Assembly: GCF_023734775.1 (NCBI RefSeq)
Contig: NZ_AP025732.1
Location: 3,664,501-3,728,500, forward strand
Direction: 5' to 3'
DNA: 64,000 nucleotides
From: Nostoc cf. commune SO-36
Lineage (GTDB): Bacteria > Cyanobacteriota > Cyanobacteriia > Cyanobacteriales > Nostocaceae
Shown here: positions 1-9,103 of the stretch, piece by piece
Layout: each line of letters begins with the position of its first letter
How positions within the stretch are numbered: the stretch's first letter is position 1
The notes under the pieces: model-generated
The model's database searches: none
What the model saw: the letters and a program-made list of their open reading frames with translations, nothing else
What the model was told of the DNA's origin: nothing
Position numbers and translations under genes: made by a program

Positions 1-547
1 CTGCTGTAAGTCTCCAGGCAAAAAACCGAGTTTTTCACCAGCTTCGACGGCGGGACGAGTTAAAATTAGCTTTTCAACTTGATTGGCAAGGAGTGCTTGC
101 ACGGCGACAACAACGGCGAGATAAGTCTTGCCAGTACCAGCAGGGCCAATCCCAAAGGTCAGATCGCGTTGACGGAGTGCGTCGATATATTGACGCTGGC
201 GGAAGGTTTTGGCACGAACTTCTTCACCCCGGCGATCTTTTGGCGAGGATATCTCGCTGTAAATCTTGTAGTTCCCCTTGCCGATCGCTATCTATAGCTT
301 GACGGGCTGTTAAAATATCGGCACTGGAGATAGTATTGCCTTTAATCCAGAGGTCTTCAAGCGATCGCACTAATCGAGAAGCCAGATCAATTTGCCCTTC
401 GGTGCCAGAAATCACTAATTCCTGTCCGCGTAAGACTAAAGTGGCTCCTGTTTGCCGAGATAGGAATTTGAGATTTTCTTCTCCATCTCCGGCAAGAGCG
501 ATCGCACTGGGAATATTCGGCAGCTGAATTGTGAAAGCACCTGCCAT
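1..547 (-). pseudogene. phoH: PhoH-family P-loop ATPase, 3' truncated by window edge, one frameshift
   Basis: PhoH-like ATPase, a predicted RNA-associated ATP-binding protein of cytoplasmic RNA metabolism. The N-terminal half (starting MAGAFTIQLP at 547; an in-frame Met at 583 is less likely by comparison with cyanobacterial relatives) has a KH-like region and ends at a stop at 224. Just downstream, in the next frame, the protein continues as [17 protein letters not shown] and then the Walker A motif [11 protein letters not shown] (about 125-160) and the typical [19 protein letters not shown]. One extra A in the AAAA run (plus-strand T run 238-241) accounts for the break, so this is probably an intact gene with a sequencing error. 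It is the last gene seen of the ffh-rpsP-KH-phoH cluster on the same strand. Confidence 0.85.
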
Positions 548-665
548 AGTATTTCTTAATTGGTGAGGATCTGTGTTTGACAAAGCTTAATTTTTTCTCG
601 CTAACGGCGAAATTATGTTTTTATTACTTACATTTTGAAAAATATTTGCAACAAATTAATTGTCC

Positions 666-790
666 GTAGGGGCGTACAGTTTGCCCTCATCCCTTAACCC
701 CTTCTCCCATGTTGGGAGAAGGGGAACTGGAAAATTTACTCTCCTCTCCCATGTTGGGAGAGGGGCTGGGGGTGAGGGCATAGCCCCTAC
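666..790. repeat. Dispersed palindromic repeat with two internal hairpins
   Basis: Non-coding gap between phoH and the KH gene. Outer arms GTAGGGG / CCCCTAC and TGCCCTCA / TGAGGGCA enclose two hairpins, each reading CTCCCATGTTGGGAG (about 698-724 and 743-764). The foldback architecture resembles the small repeats scattered through Nostoc genomes. ORFs that cross it on both strands show no protein-like composition and are not called. Confidence 0.6.
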
Positions 791-957
791 TAGTGAAGAA
801 TTCAAAAAAAGATTTAAAAATCTTTTGCTACTTTCCATTTTTACAAAAATTCTGAGCGGAGGTAACAACAACCGCTCAGATTTGCTCTCTAGTTTCAACC
901 TAGCGGAGACGCGGTTTAACAATGGGTTTAGGCCCATCATTTGCACGCGGTTCTCTC

Positions 958-1335
958 TTAGTCGGCGGTGGCGATTCGCTCTTCTGTGTCTTCATCAAAA
1001 GACATACCCTCGCGGCCTGGAGTGGTGCTGCCGTAGATATCCAGGTATGCTGATTGCCCAGCTGCGGCTGCGGCTGCGGCAATTACTGTACGAATCGCCT
1101 GAATATTGCGTCCCCCTCGACCAAACACTTTTCCTTTATCTGTGCTTTCAAAGGCGATGCGAACCCAAACCCGATTAAGGGCCTGAGAAATTTCACAATC
1201 GACGCTTAATGTCTCTGGAGATTCCAAAAACGGATGCACTAAAAACCGAACCAGCCCAGCATAGTTAGGGCTAGCTGTTGGGAGTTTTGTTCCGAAATTA
1301 TGATGCGGCTGTTGCACTGACCTGTTCAAAAACAT
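958..1335 (-). CDS. KH-domain RNA-binding protein (tail shifted out of frame)
   Basis: Small cyanobacterial KH-domain RNA-binding protein. The KH core is near residues 65-95, with the GxxG loop seen as [17 protein letters not shown]. The start MFLNRSVQQ lies inside the end of rpsP (38-bp overlap), implying translational coupling. The frame as sequenced ends in EERIATAD. The expected basic proline-rich tail [18 protein letters not shown]...RLR is present in the adjacent frame down to about position 900. Removing one A from GCGAATCGCC would restore both the frame and a HIP1-type GCGATCGC, so the native gene probably spans 900-1335. Confidence 0.85.
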   Translation of the reverse strand: MFLNRSVQQPHHNFGTKLPTASPNYAGLVRFLVHPFLESPETLSVDCEISQALNRVWVRIAFESTDKGKVFGRGGRNIQAIRTVIAAAAAAAGQSAYLDIYGSTTPGREGMSFDEDTEERIATAD

Positions 1336-1558
1336 TAGCTTTTACTAGAATGCGACGGACGGTGTCAGTGGGTTGAGCGCCTTGTTGTAGTCGCTTGACG
1401 ATAGCGGGAACGTCTAATCGCACTTCATCAGTTCTGGGGTTATAAAAACCCAATTCTTCTAGGGGACGGCCATCACGGCGAGCGAGGTTGTTAATGGCGA
1501 TAATGCGGTAACTTGCTTCCCGTTTTTTACCGAATCGCTTCAAGCGCAGTTTGATCAT
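1298..1558 (-). CDS. rpsP: 30S ribosomal protein S16
   Basis: Ribosomal protein S16 of the small subunit, 86 residues, full length for the family. It begins [19 protein letters not shown], with the conserved [16 protein letters not shown] and the end of the conserved core PTDTVRRIL. It follows ffh by about 120 bp on the same strand and overlaps the KH gene downstream. ffh-rpsP-KH is a conserved cyanobacterial order that links protein targeting and ribosome assembly. No anomalies were seen. Confidence 0.97.
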   Translation of the reverse strand: MIKLRLKRFGKKREASYRIIAINNLARRDGRPLEELGFYNPRTDEVRLDVPAIVKRLQQGAQPTDTVRRILVKANVFEQVSATAAS

Positions 1559-1681
1559 GATTGAAGAATCTATTCTCCTAATTGGTTAAGTATGCCGAAA
1601 TGCTAATTTTAGCACTCGTCTAGCATTTGGTGCTATTAGTCATTGGTCATTAGTGATTAGCAAATTACCAATGCCCCATAA

Positions 1682-3148
1682 CTAAAGATTGCCAAAGCCT
1701 TTTTTCTTTTTATCTTTGGGTTTTTTCTTTTTCGTACCTGGCGCACCATCATAACCCCGCCATCCTGGGGCAGGGGGACGATTGCCAGCACCTGCAAAGG
1801 CGTTACCCATACCGCCACCGCCACCAAACATTCCTGGCATTCCAGGGAAGCCGCCTTGACCCATTTGCTGCATGAGCGATCGCATTTTTTGGAAATCACC
1901 CACCAATTTCGTCACATCTGATTCTCTATAACCGGAGCCAGCAGCAATCCGCCGCCGCCGACTGGGAGAACTGGCTAATAAATCGGGGTCGTGGCGTTCT
2001 TGGCGAGTCATGGAGTTAATCATCGCCTCACAGCGCTTCAGTTGGGTTTCTCCCTGTTTGAGTTGATCGTCTGAGAGCTTGTTCATCCCTGGAATCATCT
2101 TGATCAAGCCTCCCAGAGAACCCATGTTCTTCAGCATCCGCAACTGCTTGAGAAAGTCAGTAAAGTCAAACTTTGCTGACAAAATTTTCTCTTGCATTTT
2201 CTCAGCATCTGCTAAGTCAAACTCTTCTTGGGCTTTTTCTACCAGGGTCAGCACATCGCCCATTCCCAAAATCCGCGATGCCATGCGATCGGGATAAAAC
2301 GGTTGTAGTGCCTCGACTTTTTCACCCACGCCCACAAACTTAATCGGCGCTCCCGAAATCTTTCGCACTGACAGCGCTGCACCACCTCGGCTATCACCAT
2401 CTAATTTGGTGAGAATCGCCCCAGTAATGCCGATTTGTTCGTGGAAGGTGCGAGTCAGATTTGCTGCCTCTTGACCAGTCATCGCGTCCACCACCAACAG
2501 AGTTTCATGGGGTTGGACTGTTGCTTTGATGCGGGCTAATTCCGCCATCATATCTTCGTCAATTTGTAGGCGTCCGGCAGTATCAATAATTACTGTGTTG
2601 ACACCTTCTGCTCTGGCGCGTTCTACACCTTGTCGGGCAATTTCTACAGGATCTGCGTCGCTTCCTAGTTCAAATACTGGTACGTCAATCTGCTTACCCA
2701 ACGTTAGTAACTGGTCGATCGCGGCTGGGCGATATACGTCTGTCGCCACCAACAAACAGCTACGCTCTAATTTTCTCAGATGTAAGGCTAACTTAGCCGT
2801 AGCTGTGGTTTTACCAGTACCTTGCAACCCAGCCATGAGAATAATAGTAGGCTGTTCTTGGGCTTCTGCGATGGGAACATTCTCTTCCCCCATCACCTGT
2901 ACCAGTTCATCGTGAACAATTTTGATGAACTGTTGGTCAGGTCGCACTCCGGCAACCACCTCGGCACCCTGTGCTTTGGTTTCAACTTCGCTAATAAAAT
3001 CTTTGACTACCTGGAGATTGACATCTGCTTCCAACAGGGCGCGGCGCACTTCGCGCAATGCATCTTGAATGTTGGATTGAGAAATTTTGTCCTGTCCCCG
3101 CAGTTTTTTCCAGGCGGATTCTAAACGGTCAGATAATGCATCAAACAT
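1682..3148 (-). CDS. ffh: Signal recognition particle GTPase Ffh
   Basis: SRP54/Ffh, which binds SRP RNA and signal sequences and delivers nascent membrane and secreted proteins to FtsY. It has 488 residues: helical N domain, G domain with P-loop GLQGTGKTTATAKLA (about 107-121), DTAGR and TKLDGDSRGGAALS, then the methionine-rich M domain (about 300-430) with MLKNMGSLGGLIKMIPGM and RRRRIAAGSG. The C-terminus is a Gly/Met-rich stretch followed by a lysine-rich tail, common in cyanobacterial Ffh. First gene of the minus-strand cluster. Confidence 0.97.
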   Translation of the reverse strand: MFDALSDRLESAWKKLRGQDKISQSNIQDALREVRRALLEADVNLQVVKDFISEVETKAQGAEVVAGVRPDQQFIKIVHDELVQVMGEENVPIAEAQEQPTIILMAGLQGTGKTTATAKLALHLRKLERSCLLVATDVYRPAAIDQLLTLGKQIDVPVFELGSDADPVEIARQGVERARAEGVNTVIIDTAGRLQIDEDMMAELARIKATVQPHETLLVVDAMTGQEAANLTRTFHEQIGITGAILTKLDGDSRGGAALSVRKISGAPIKFVGVGEKVEALQPFYPDRMASRILGMGDVLTLVEKAQEEFDLADAEKMQEKILSAKFDFTDFLKQLRMLKNMGSLGGLIKMIPGMNKLSDDQLKQGETQLKRCEAMINSMTRQERHDPDLLASSPSRRRRIAAGSGYRESDVTKLVGDFQKMRSLMQQMGQGGFPGMPGMFGGGGGMGNAFAGAGNRPPAPGWRGYDGAPGTKKKKPKDKKKKGFGNL

Positions 3149-3480
3149 AATGTAATTACAGGTAGTTCGCCAATGGGGAATTCTAAACCGCCGATGAATG
3201 CGATTTGGAATTTCCGCTAAAGTTTTAACGTGCTATCTACCAGCTTAGTATTTTTCATCGCGACTGTAGCAACCAGATACGGATTGATAAAGAGGCAGAG
3301 GGGCAAAGGCGAAGGTGGGTTTCCCTCTGGGCATAAGGGGCGGGGTATGGAATTTTCCCTCCCCCTCTTCATGGCGATCGCGCGTTTATGTGTAGCGCTT
3401 ATTCGATGCGATAGATTTAGACTGAGCGAATCGCACCAATGATCTCGACAAGACCCCAACTATACAAAGATAGAACTTTT
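3149..3480. other. Intergenic region, no gene seen
   Basis: Divergent spacer between ffh and the DUF1993 gene. It contains a low-complexity stretch of the GGGGCAAAGGCG type around 3295-3350 and no protein-like reading frame. The promoters of both flanking genes must lie here, but no convincing -35/-10 pair could be picked. Confidence 0.5.
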
Positions 3481-3495
3481 TCTGGAGAAATATCA

Positions 3496-4002
3496 ATGAT
3501 CATTTCAATGTATCAAGCTTCAGTACCAGTGTTTATCCACACACTGCATAACCTTGTAGGTATTCTTGAAAAAGGTGCTACATACGCAGAAACCAAAAAA
3601 ATAGATCAGTATGTGTTGCTCAATAGTCGTCTATTCCCAGATATGTTTCCATTGTCAAAACAAGTACAAATTGCCTCTGATATAGCAAAGAGAGGTGCCG
3701 CACAATTAGCAGGGGCAGAAGCACCCAAGTTTGAGGACAATGAAACTACATTGCCCGAACTTGTTGACCGCGTTCAGAAAACTATCTCTTATTTAGACAC
3801 ATTAAAACCCGAACAAATAGATGGTTCGGAAGATAAAACAATTACCATTACGCAGGGTGACAAGAGCCTATCTTTTGAAGGAATGCCATTTCTCCTATAT
3901 TTTGTTTTGCCAAACGTTTATTTTCATGTCACAACAACCTATGACATTCTTAGACACTGCGGTGTAGAGCTTGGCAAAAAAGACTTCCTAGGCAAGCGTT
4001 AA
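3496..4002 (+). CDS. DUF1993 family protein
   Basis: 168-residue member of the DUF1993 family, of unknown function, with a four-helix DinB-like appearance. Family hallmarks are the start SMYQASVPVFIHTL, LNSRLFPDMFPLSKQVQIASD, EDNETTLPEL, IDGSEDKTI and the C-terminal YFHVTTTYDILRHCGVELGKKDFLG. The start at 3496 is chosen because the family begins with M-[IS]-ISMYQ and a GGAG box sits about 10 bp upstream. The in-frame Met at 3439 would add 19 residues not seen in relatives. Confidence 0.85.
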   Translation: MIISMYQASVPVFIHTLHNLVGILEKGATYAETKKIDQYVLLNSRLFPDMFPLSKQVQIASDIAKRGAAQLAGAEAPKFEDNETTLPELVDRVQKTISYLDTLKPEQIDGSEDKTITITQGDKSLSFEGMPFLLYFVLPNVYFHVTTTYDILRHCGVELGKKDFLGKR

Positions 4003-4224
4003 CGTATCGCGGAAGTCCCGACCTTCAATGTACTCATAAGGTGGAGATTGTGAGCACTTCGACAAGCTCAGTTTTATTTTATAAAAAACCGTTTAAGCAA
4101 GTTGGAGTAACACTATGCACTTATAGAATAGCGGGGATCGGGGACTCTAATGATTGAATATTGGCTACTGCTGCGATCGCTAGTTCGTAATAATATTATG
4201 AATTAGGTAGCTACGGTAGCCAAG
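4003..4224. other. Short spacer with a dispersed repeat fragment
   Basis: Contains the fragment GAGCACTTCGACAAGCTCAG, a small dispersed cyanobacterial repeat, at about 4050-4071, and a HIP1 site near 4175. No coding signal. Confidence 0.4.
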
Positions 4225-4867
4225 ATGTTGCAGCGAATCAAAGTATACTCCTACTCGATATACCACTCGTCAAATTCATATATTGGTATTGCTCTTGCCG
4301 AAAAAGCATTGCACGGTTTACCTGTTGATATTGAACGACGACCAATTTATATACCCAAGGAGCGCGGGATAAAGGTAGCCGATCTACAAGGAAGAAGTGA
4401 AAGCGCCCTGTTATCGTCGTATCACAAAGAAGATTGTTTGCGGTGGGCGAAAAAGTACGGCATTGAAATTCGGCTCAAAGAACTTGAAGAATTTGGTAGG
4501 TGGGTCAAGCGTTGGGAGAAAATGAAGTTTGGTCGAACTTCCCGCGAGAGCCTATTACGCAGCTTGTGGAACTGGGAAGGAGCATCTGCTTGATGCCGCG
4601 TTCTTTCGAGCGACGTATATCGACCTTCTTGATGTTAACGATGAGTCTGTGATTAGGAAAGTTGCAAATGATGCTGGGTTGAATGGCGATCGCATTCTTG
4701 AATTAATCCACGGCGAAGCAGCAAAACTTGCAGCAGTGGCAGCCTTAGCTGAATACGAGCAGTTTGGCTGTCCCGGAGTCCCGACTTGGGTAGTGGGAGG
4801 CGAGAGATTTTGGGGAAAAGATCGCGTTGATTGGGTTGTTGAAAAGGTAAAGCAATTATCTTATTAA
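4225..4867 (+). pseudogene. DsbA-family / 2-hydroxychromene-2-carboxylate isomerase-like protein, frameshifted
   Basis: Thioredoxin-fold DsbA-like protein of the 2-hydroxychromene-2-carboxylate isomerase group (GST-kappa-like; glutathione-dependent isomerase or oxidoreductase). The first part (4225-about 4527) has the inserted helical domain with YHKEDCLRWAKKYGIEI. The second part, in another frame, runs VELPARAYYAACGTGKEHLLDAAFF ... FGCPGVPTWVVGGERFWGKDRVDWV, the typical cis-Pro VPT and FWGxDR ending. One extra T in TTT near 4527-4529 explains the break. The N-terminal motif is YSYSIYHSSNSYIG, so no CxxC is present, as expected for the isomerase group. Confidence 0.75.
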
Positions 4868-5520
4868 ACTTTTTTGTAGAGCAACAACAACAGCTTGAGT
4901 GCGATCGCGCACTTCTAATTTTTGCAAAATCGCATGAACATGAACCCTCACAGTCCCAGGTGTGATGTAGAGTGCCAAAGCAATTTCTTGATTAGTTTTT
5001 CCAGCTGCCAGCAGTGATAAAATTTCTTGTTCGCGTTGGGTTAGGGGGTTGGAAAGTTTTGAGATATTTTCTGAGTTAGGTTCGCCAGGATCAGATGCAA
5101 AAGTAGAACGAATTTCTTTGGTTGCAGTTTCATCCCACCAAGATGCCCCAGCAGCGACAGAACGAAGTGCCAGCACTAATTTTTCTGCTGCCACTCCTTT
5201 GAGGCAGTAGCCTTGAGCGCCTGCTTCAATTAATCGGGCAATTAGAGACTTTTGGGAATGGGAAGTCAAAACTAAAACTGGTAACTGAGGATTTTGCTGC
5301 TTAATTTGGCGACAGGCTTCTATTCCGCCAATTCCTGGCAATCCCACATCTAGTAGCACTACATCGAAAGATTTTTGGTTAATTAACTCAATAGCTGTTT
5401 CTCCATCTTCGGCCTCAGCAATAATCTCTAAGCCAGTTTCTTGTTGCAATCGCACCTGCAAACCTAAACGAAAGAGTTCATCATCTTCTACTAGGAGAAT
5501 TTGATTGGGTTAGATGGCAT
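4856..5520 (-). CDS. NarL/LuxR-type response regulator (start codon out of frame)
   Basis: Two-component response regulator: receiver domain (phospho-acceptor Asp in DVVLLDVGLPGIGG, Lys in GYCLKGV) followed by a LuxR-type helix-turn-helix (LTQREQEILSLLAAGKTNQEIA ... TVRVHVHAILQKLEV). The uninterrupted frame begins only at a TTG at 5461, which would delete the first beta strand and the acidic pocket. Those residues, ILLVEDDELFRLG, are encoded just upstream. An ATG at 5518-5520 (MPSNPIK) would join them if one A were added to the AAA run near 5497-5500. The start lies 1-2 bp after the kinase stop, so kinase and regulator form an operon. Likely regulates the adjacent potassium genes, by context only. 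Confidence 0.85.
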
Positions 5521-5521
5521 C

Positions 5522-6625
5522 TCACACAGTAAGAGAAGATTGAGACGGGTAAACGGGAAGCTTGAAAGCGAACATCGCCCCAAAAGGTACTCTGTTCTCT
5601 GCCCAAATTATACCGCCGTGGGCTGCAATAATTTGCCGAGATAGATAAAGCCCTAATCCAGAGCCTTTGGCTTGGCGTTGGCTATGTCCCTGGTAAAATC
5701 GTTCAAATAAATGGGAGAATTGTTCAGGCACAATACCTGCACCCGTATCCAAAATTTTCACTACTTGATAAGAAGCTTGCGGTTCTAATACTATTTCCAC
5801 ACGCTCACCGCGCCGAGAATGGTTGATAGCATTAACTAAAAGATTGGTAAAAACTCGTTGAAGTTGCAAAGCATCACCTTTAACCCATAGCGATCGCCGC
5901 CAATCAGATTCACCATAGTTAAGTGAAAGATAAACGCGACGGCTAGCTGCTAACTCCGAGAGAGTGCTAGCAGCTTCTTCTGCCAAAATAGCCAAATCTA
6001 CAGGTGCTAAGTTAAGTTTTAAGCCTTCTGTATCATTGCGATAGATATCTAACAAAGTTTCTAGCAGTTGTAGGGAAGTTTGATGACTACGCGTCATTGT
6101 AGATAAAACTTTTTGCTGTGCCGATGAGACAGCACCAAATTTTTCTTGCTCAAAGGCTTTGAGAGTTTCAATTGCTCCCAGCAATGGAGTTTTGAGATCG
6201 TGGGTGAGAGTAGAAGCAAAATCTTCACGCACTCTAGACAATTCCTCTTGAGCTTCTAGCTTGGCACGAGTCAGGGCGATCGCTTCTTCCGAACGACGTA
6301 GGCGATCGCTCAAAACACCTGTGACAATCAATGCGATCGCTGCGATCGCTCTACTGGCGATCGTAGAAGCCTTCATGACTTCGCCACCTGGCATTACAAG
6401 ATTCAGCATGGTTAGGCACACTGCAACGAAGGTAGCTTGAAAAGTGCCACGTCTCCCTAACCAGGAGTTTGCTAATAAAATCGGCCCTGTGTAGAGATAG
6501 CCAAACACATATTCAGTAGGTGTAGAGTACTCCAGAATTAATGCAACTACAAATAGACCTGCAATTAGCAAAGATTTGCCTAAAGGCGATTCTTTATGAA
6601 GTAATCTAACTTTGAAATCTACCAT
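5522..6625 (-). CDS. Membrane sensor histidine kinase
   Basis: 367-residue sensor kinase. Residues about 15-105 contain three to four membrane segments (LLIAGLFVVALILEYS, FGYLYTGPILLANSW, AIAAIALIVTGVL), a DUF4118-like arrangement reminiscent of the KdpD membrane region. Then comes HisKA with H142 in STLTHDLKTPL, and HATPase with N-box NLLVNAINHS, G1 DTGAGI and G2 GSGLGLYLS. All catalytic boxes are intact. Co-directional with the downstream regulator and divergent from the kdp operon, whose own KdpD lacks a kinase domain. Confidence 0.9.
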   Translation of the reverse strand: MVDFKVRLLHKESPLGKSLLIAGLFVVALILEYSTPTEYVFGYLYTGPILLANSWLGRRGTFQATFVAVCLTMLNLVMPGGEVMKASTIASRAIAAIALIVTGVLSDRLRRSEEAIALTRAKLEAQEELSRVREDFASTLTHDLKTPLLGAIETLKAFEQEKFGAVSSAQQKVLSTMTRSHQTSLQLLETLLDIYRNDTEGLKLNLAPVDLAILAEEAASTLSELAASRRVYLSLNYGESDWRRSLWVKGDALQLQRVFTNLLVNAINHSRRGERVEIVLEPQASYQVVKILDTGAGIVPEQFSHLFERFYQGHSQRQAKGSGLGLYLSRQIIAAHGGIIWAENRVPFGAMFAFKLPVYPSQSSLTV

Positions 6626-6884
6626 TTAAGGCATGATGGTTAATTTTTTATTATTTTAACTAAAAATCATATTTACCTAAATAGATTATACCAGATTATT
6701 AACCAATCAATGAAGCGTTTACCTAAAAATAAACGTCCTAAACGCTTAATGTATATTGCTCAATAAACACAATGAATAAAAAATAAACGCTGTTTTATAC
6801 CATTCTATTACTTGTTTTAGCTCATATAGTTAATTATATTAATTAGTAACAAGTAGAGAACATTGTTCCTATTGTTATCTTAAA
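6626..6884. promoter_or_regulatory. AT-rich divergent promoter region of kinase and kdp genes
   Basis: About 260 bp of strongly AT-rich sequence between the divergent kinase and the kdp side. The hexanucleotide TTTACC and the string AAATAAACG recur (about 6718-6790), so direct-repeat operators are possible. No known potassium-sensing riboswitch structure was recognised by eye. Confidence 0.35.
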
Positions 6885-7181
6885 TTGCAAAAATGCATTA
6901 TGGCATTAGGTTTAATAAGTGTAAAAATTCTGAGCAACAGCTGCTATTGTGGCAAAGCTTTAACTAGCTTATCGTTGCCAGAAAGTTGCATAGTTCTCGG
7001 CATTTTTAGAAATAATCAAGTTATCCTAGCAAGTGCTGAACCCATAATTTGGTATGGAGATTATATACTAGCTATTGCTTTCAATTCAGCCTCAGTTCCC
7101 ATGCTCAATTTTGTTCTTAACAAAAAGCATCCAGTTCACTATTTACCCAAAGAGTGTTTCATTAAAAATTCGACAATATAA
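6885..7181 (+). CDS. Small TrkA-C (RCK_C)-like protein
   Basis: 98-residue protein immediately upstream of kdpA (27-bp gap). Residues about 30-85 resemble a lone TrkA-C/RCK_C ligand-binding domain: LPESCIVLGIFRNNQVILASAEPIIWYGDYILAIAF matches the usual pattern P-x-x-x-x-V-x-x-I-x-R-x-x-x-x-x-P-x-x-x-x-x-x-x-G-D. Such domains sense nucleotides in K+ channels and transporters. Met-6 (position 6900) is an alternative start. The function is inferred from this weak similarity and its place in the kdp locus. Confidence 0.6.
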   Translation: MQKCIMALGLISVKILSNSCYCGKALTSLSLPESCIVLGIFRNNQVILASAEPIIWYGDYILAIAFNSASVPMLNFVLNKKHPVHYLPKECFIKNSTI

Positions 7182-7208
7182 AAATGTATCAGGAGCTTTT
7201 TTAAATTC

Positions 7209-8894
7209 ATGTTACAAGGATGGATACAAATTGCTTTGACATTACTGATAGTCATAGCAACTACTCCCTTACTGGGAAAATATATAGCTCGTGTTTTCAT
7301 GGGAGAAAAAACACTCCTTGATGCGCTAATGAATCCCCTAGAAAAAGCTATTTATGCCTTTAGTGGTATACGTCCCCAAGAAGAAATGACAGGTTGGCAA
7401 TATGCCAAAGCTGTACTGTATAGCAATCTCGTCATGGGGATTTTAGTTTATTTAATCTTGATGCTGCAAGGATGGTTGCCGCTAAATCCTACAAATTTAG
7501 GTGCGCCAAGTTGGGATTTAGCACTACATACTGCTATTTCTTTTGTCACTAACACCAATCAACAGCATTATTCTGGTGAAACAACTTATACCTATGCCAG
7601 TCAAACTTTCGCCCTTGGGTTCTTGATGTTTACTTCAGCGGCGACTGGTTTAGCAGTAGGAATTGCCTTTATTCGTGGTTTAACTGGTAGACCATTAGGC
7701 AACTTTTACAGCGATTTGGTTAAGTCAATCACGCGAATTTTGTTACCCATATCTGTGATTGGTGGCTTGTTATTAATCTTAGCGGGTGTGCCAGAAACTT
7801 TGGCAGGCCCAGCCACAGCAACCACCTTAGAAGGTGCAACTCAAGTAATTGCCCGTGGCCCGGTTGCCCACTTTGAAATTATTAAACAATTAGGAGAAAA
7901 CGGTGGTGGCTTCTTTGGGATAAACTCAGCCCATCCTTTTGAAAATCCCAACGGCTTTACGAACTTATTAGAAATGTGGGCAATGATTTCTATTCCCACA
8001 GCCCTGATTTACACTTACGGCATATTTGCTAATAACCGTAAACAAGCATGGCTAGTGTTTTGGATGGTCTTCGTCATCTTTGTCTTTTTAATAGGTGTTG
8101 CCGCAGTAGGCGAATTTCAAGGAAATCCCCTTGTTAACTCAATATTAAGAGAACAGCAACCCAACTTAGAAGGCAAAGAAGTACGATTTGGATGGGCACA
8201 AACAGCACTTTGGGCAGTCATTACCACAGCAACTATGTGTGGTGCTGTTAATGGTATGCACGATTCCTTAATGCCTCCAGGTGGATTTGCGACTCTCTTT
8301 AATATGTTTTTGCAAATTATTTGGGGAGGTCAAGGAACTGGCACAGCTTACCTATTTGTCTATCTAATTTTGGCGGTGTTCCTGACTGGGTTAATGGTGG
8401 GACGGACACCAGAATTTTTAGGACGCAAAATCGAGAAATCAGAAATTGTCCTAGCCAGCGTTGTCTTATTAGTTCACCCCTTTGCTATTCTCATTCCTTG
8501 GGCTATTACCTTCGGTTTTCCCGATACCCTTTCAGGTATTAGTAACCCAGGTTTTCATGGTGTTTCCCAGGTAGTTTACGAATACGCTTCCGCCGCAGCG
8601 AATAACGGTTCTGGCTTTGAAGGATTAAACGATAACACTCTGTGGTGGAACCTCAGCACCAGTGTCAGTATTTTGGCAGGGCGTTATATCGCAATTATTG
8701 CACTGTTACTTTTGGCGGATAGTATGTCCCGCAAGCAACCTGTTCCTATGACCACCGGTACTCTCAGAACTGACACTGGACTTTTCACAGGAGTTACAAG
8801 CGGAGTGATTTTAATTCTTGGCGCTCTTACCTTCCTTCCCGCACTTGTTTTAGGCCCCATAGCAGAAGCGTTTCTGATTGCCAGAGGTGGATGA
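7209..8894 (+). CDS. kdpA: K+-transporting ATPase subunit KdpA
   Basis: Potassium-binding, channel-like subunit of the high-affinity KdpFABC pump in the cytoplasmic membrane. It has 561 residues, normal length, with about ten membrane segments. The four selectivity-filter-type loops are visible: [48 protein letters not shown] and [12 protein letters not shown]. First structural gene of kdpA-B-G-C-D. The kdpA-kdpB gap is unusually long because a MITE lies in it. Confidence 0.97.
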   Translation: MLQGWIQIALTLLIVIATTPLLGKYIARVFMGEKTLLDALMNPLEKAIYAFSGIRPQEEMTGWQYAKAVLYSNLVMGILVYLILMLQGWLPLNPTNLGAPSWDLALHTAISFVTNTNQQHYSGETTYTYASQTFALGFLMFTSAATGLAVGIAFIRGLTGRPLGNFYSDLVKSITRILLPISVIGGLLLILAGVPETLAGPATATTLEGATQVIARGPVAHFEIIKQLGENGGGFFGINSAHPFENPNGFTNLLEMWAMISIPTALIYTYGIFANNRKQAWLVFWMVFVIFVFLIGVAAVGEFQGNPLVNSILREQQPNLEGKEVRFGWAQTALWAVITTATMCGAVNGMHDSLMPPGGFATLFNMFLQIIWGGQGTGTAYLFVYLILAVFLTGLMVGRTPEFLGRKIEKSEIVLASVVLLVHPFAILIPWAITFGFPDTLSGISNPGFHGVSQVVYEYASAAANNGSGFEGLNDNTLWWNLSTSVSILAGRYIAIIALLLLADSMSRKQPVPMTTGTLRTDTGLFTGVTSGVILILGALTFLPALVLGPIAEAFLIARGG

Positions 8895-8992
8895 AGAGAG
8901 CAGGGGGAGAATTTTGGAAGTTGGTAAATCATCCCGCAACTATGCAACGCGAAATATTTTCTTGTTTGCGCCTGTGCCTAATTTTTTTAAAT

Positions 8993-9087
8993 TTAGGACT
9001 TACGCAAAATATCTCTCAAACTCTGATTTCTCCGTGTCCTCTGCGCCTCTGTGGTTCGTTATTCCGTAACTCGTGCGTAAGTCCTAA
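8993..9087. mobile_element. 95-bp MITE copy 1, inside the kdpA-kdpB gap
   Basis: Element with terminal inverted repeats TTAGGACTTACGCA / TGCGTAAGTCCTAA and the internal sequence CTCCGTGTCCTCTGCGCCTC. Near-identical to 51575-51669. The flanking AAT on both sides suggests a 3-bp target duplication. It does not code for protein and separates kdpA from kdpB. Confidence 0.8.
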
Positions 9088-9103
9088 AATTAATTAATCA
9101 ACA

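Noticed and set aside
660..1178. 172-codon plus-strand reading frame opposite the KH gene
   Set aside because: It crosses a palindromic repeat and the antisense of a conserved gene; no protein-like features.
6640..7208. Potassium or c-di-AMP riboswitch before kdpA
   Set aside because: The region is AT-rich, partly coding for the small TrkA-C-like protein, and shows no conserved riboswitch core by eye. A covariance-model search would decide.
8993..9087. Link between the 95-bp MITE and the ISAzo13-like element (both begin with a GGACTT core and show 3-bp duplications)
   Set aside because: Only a few shared end bases; too weak to claim mobilisation by that transposase.
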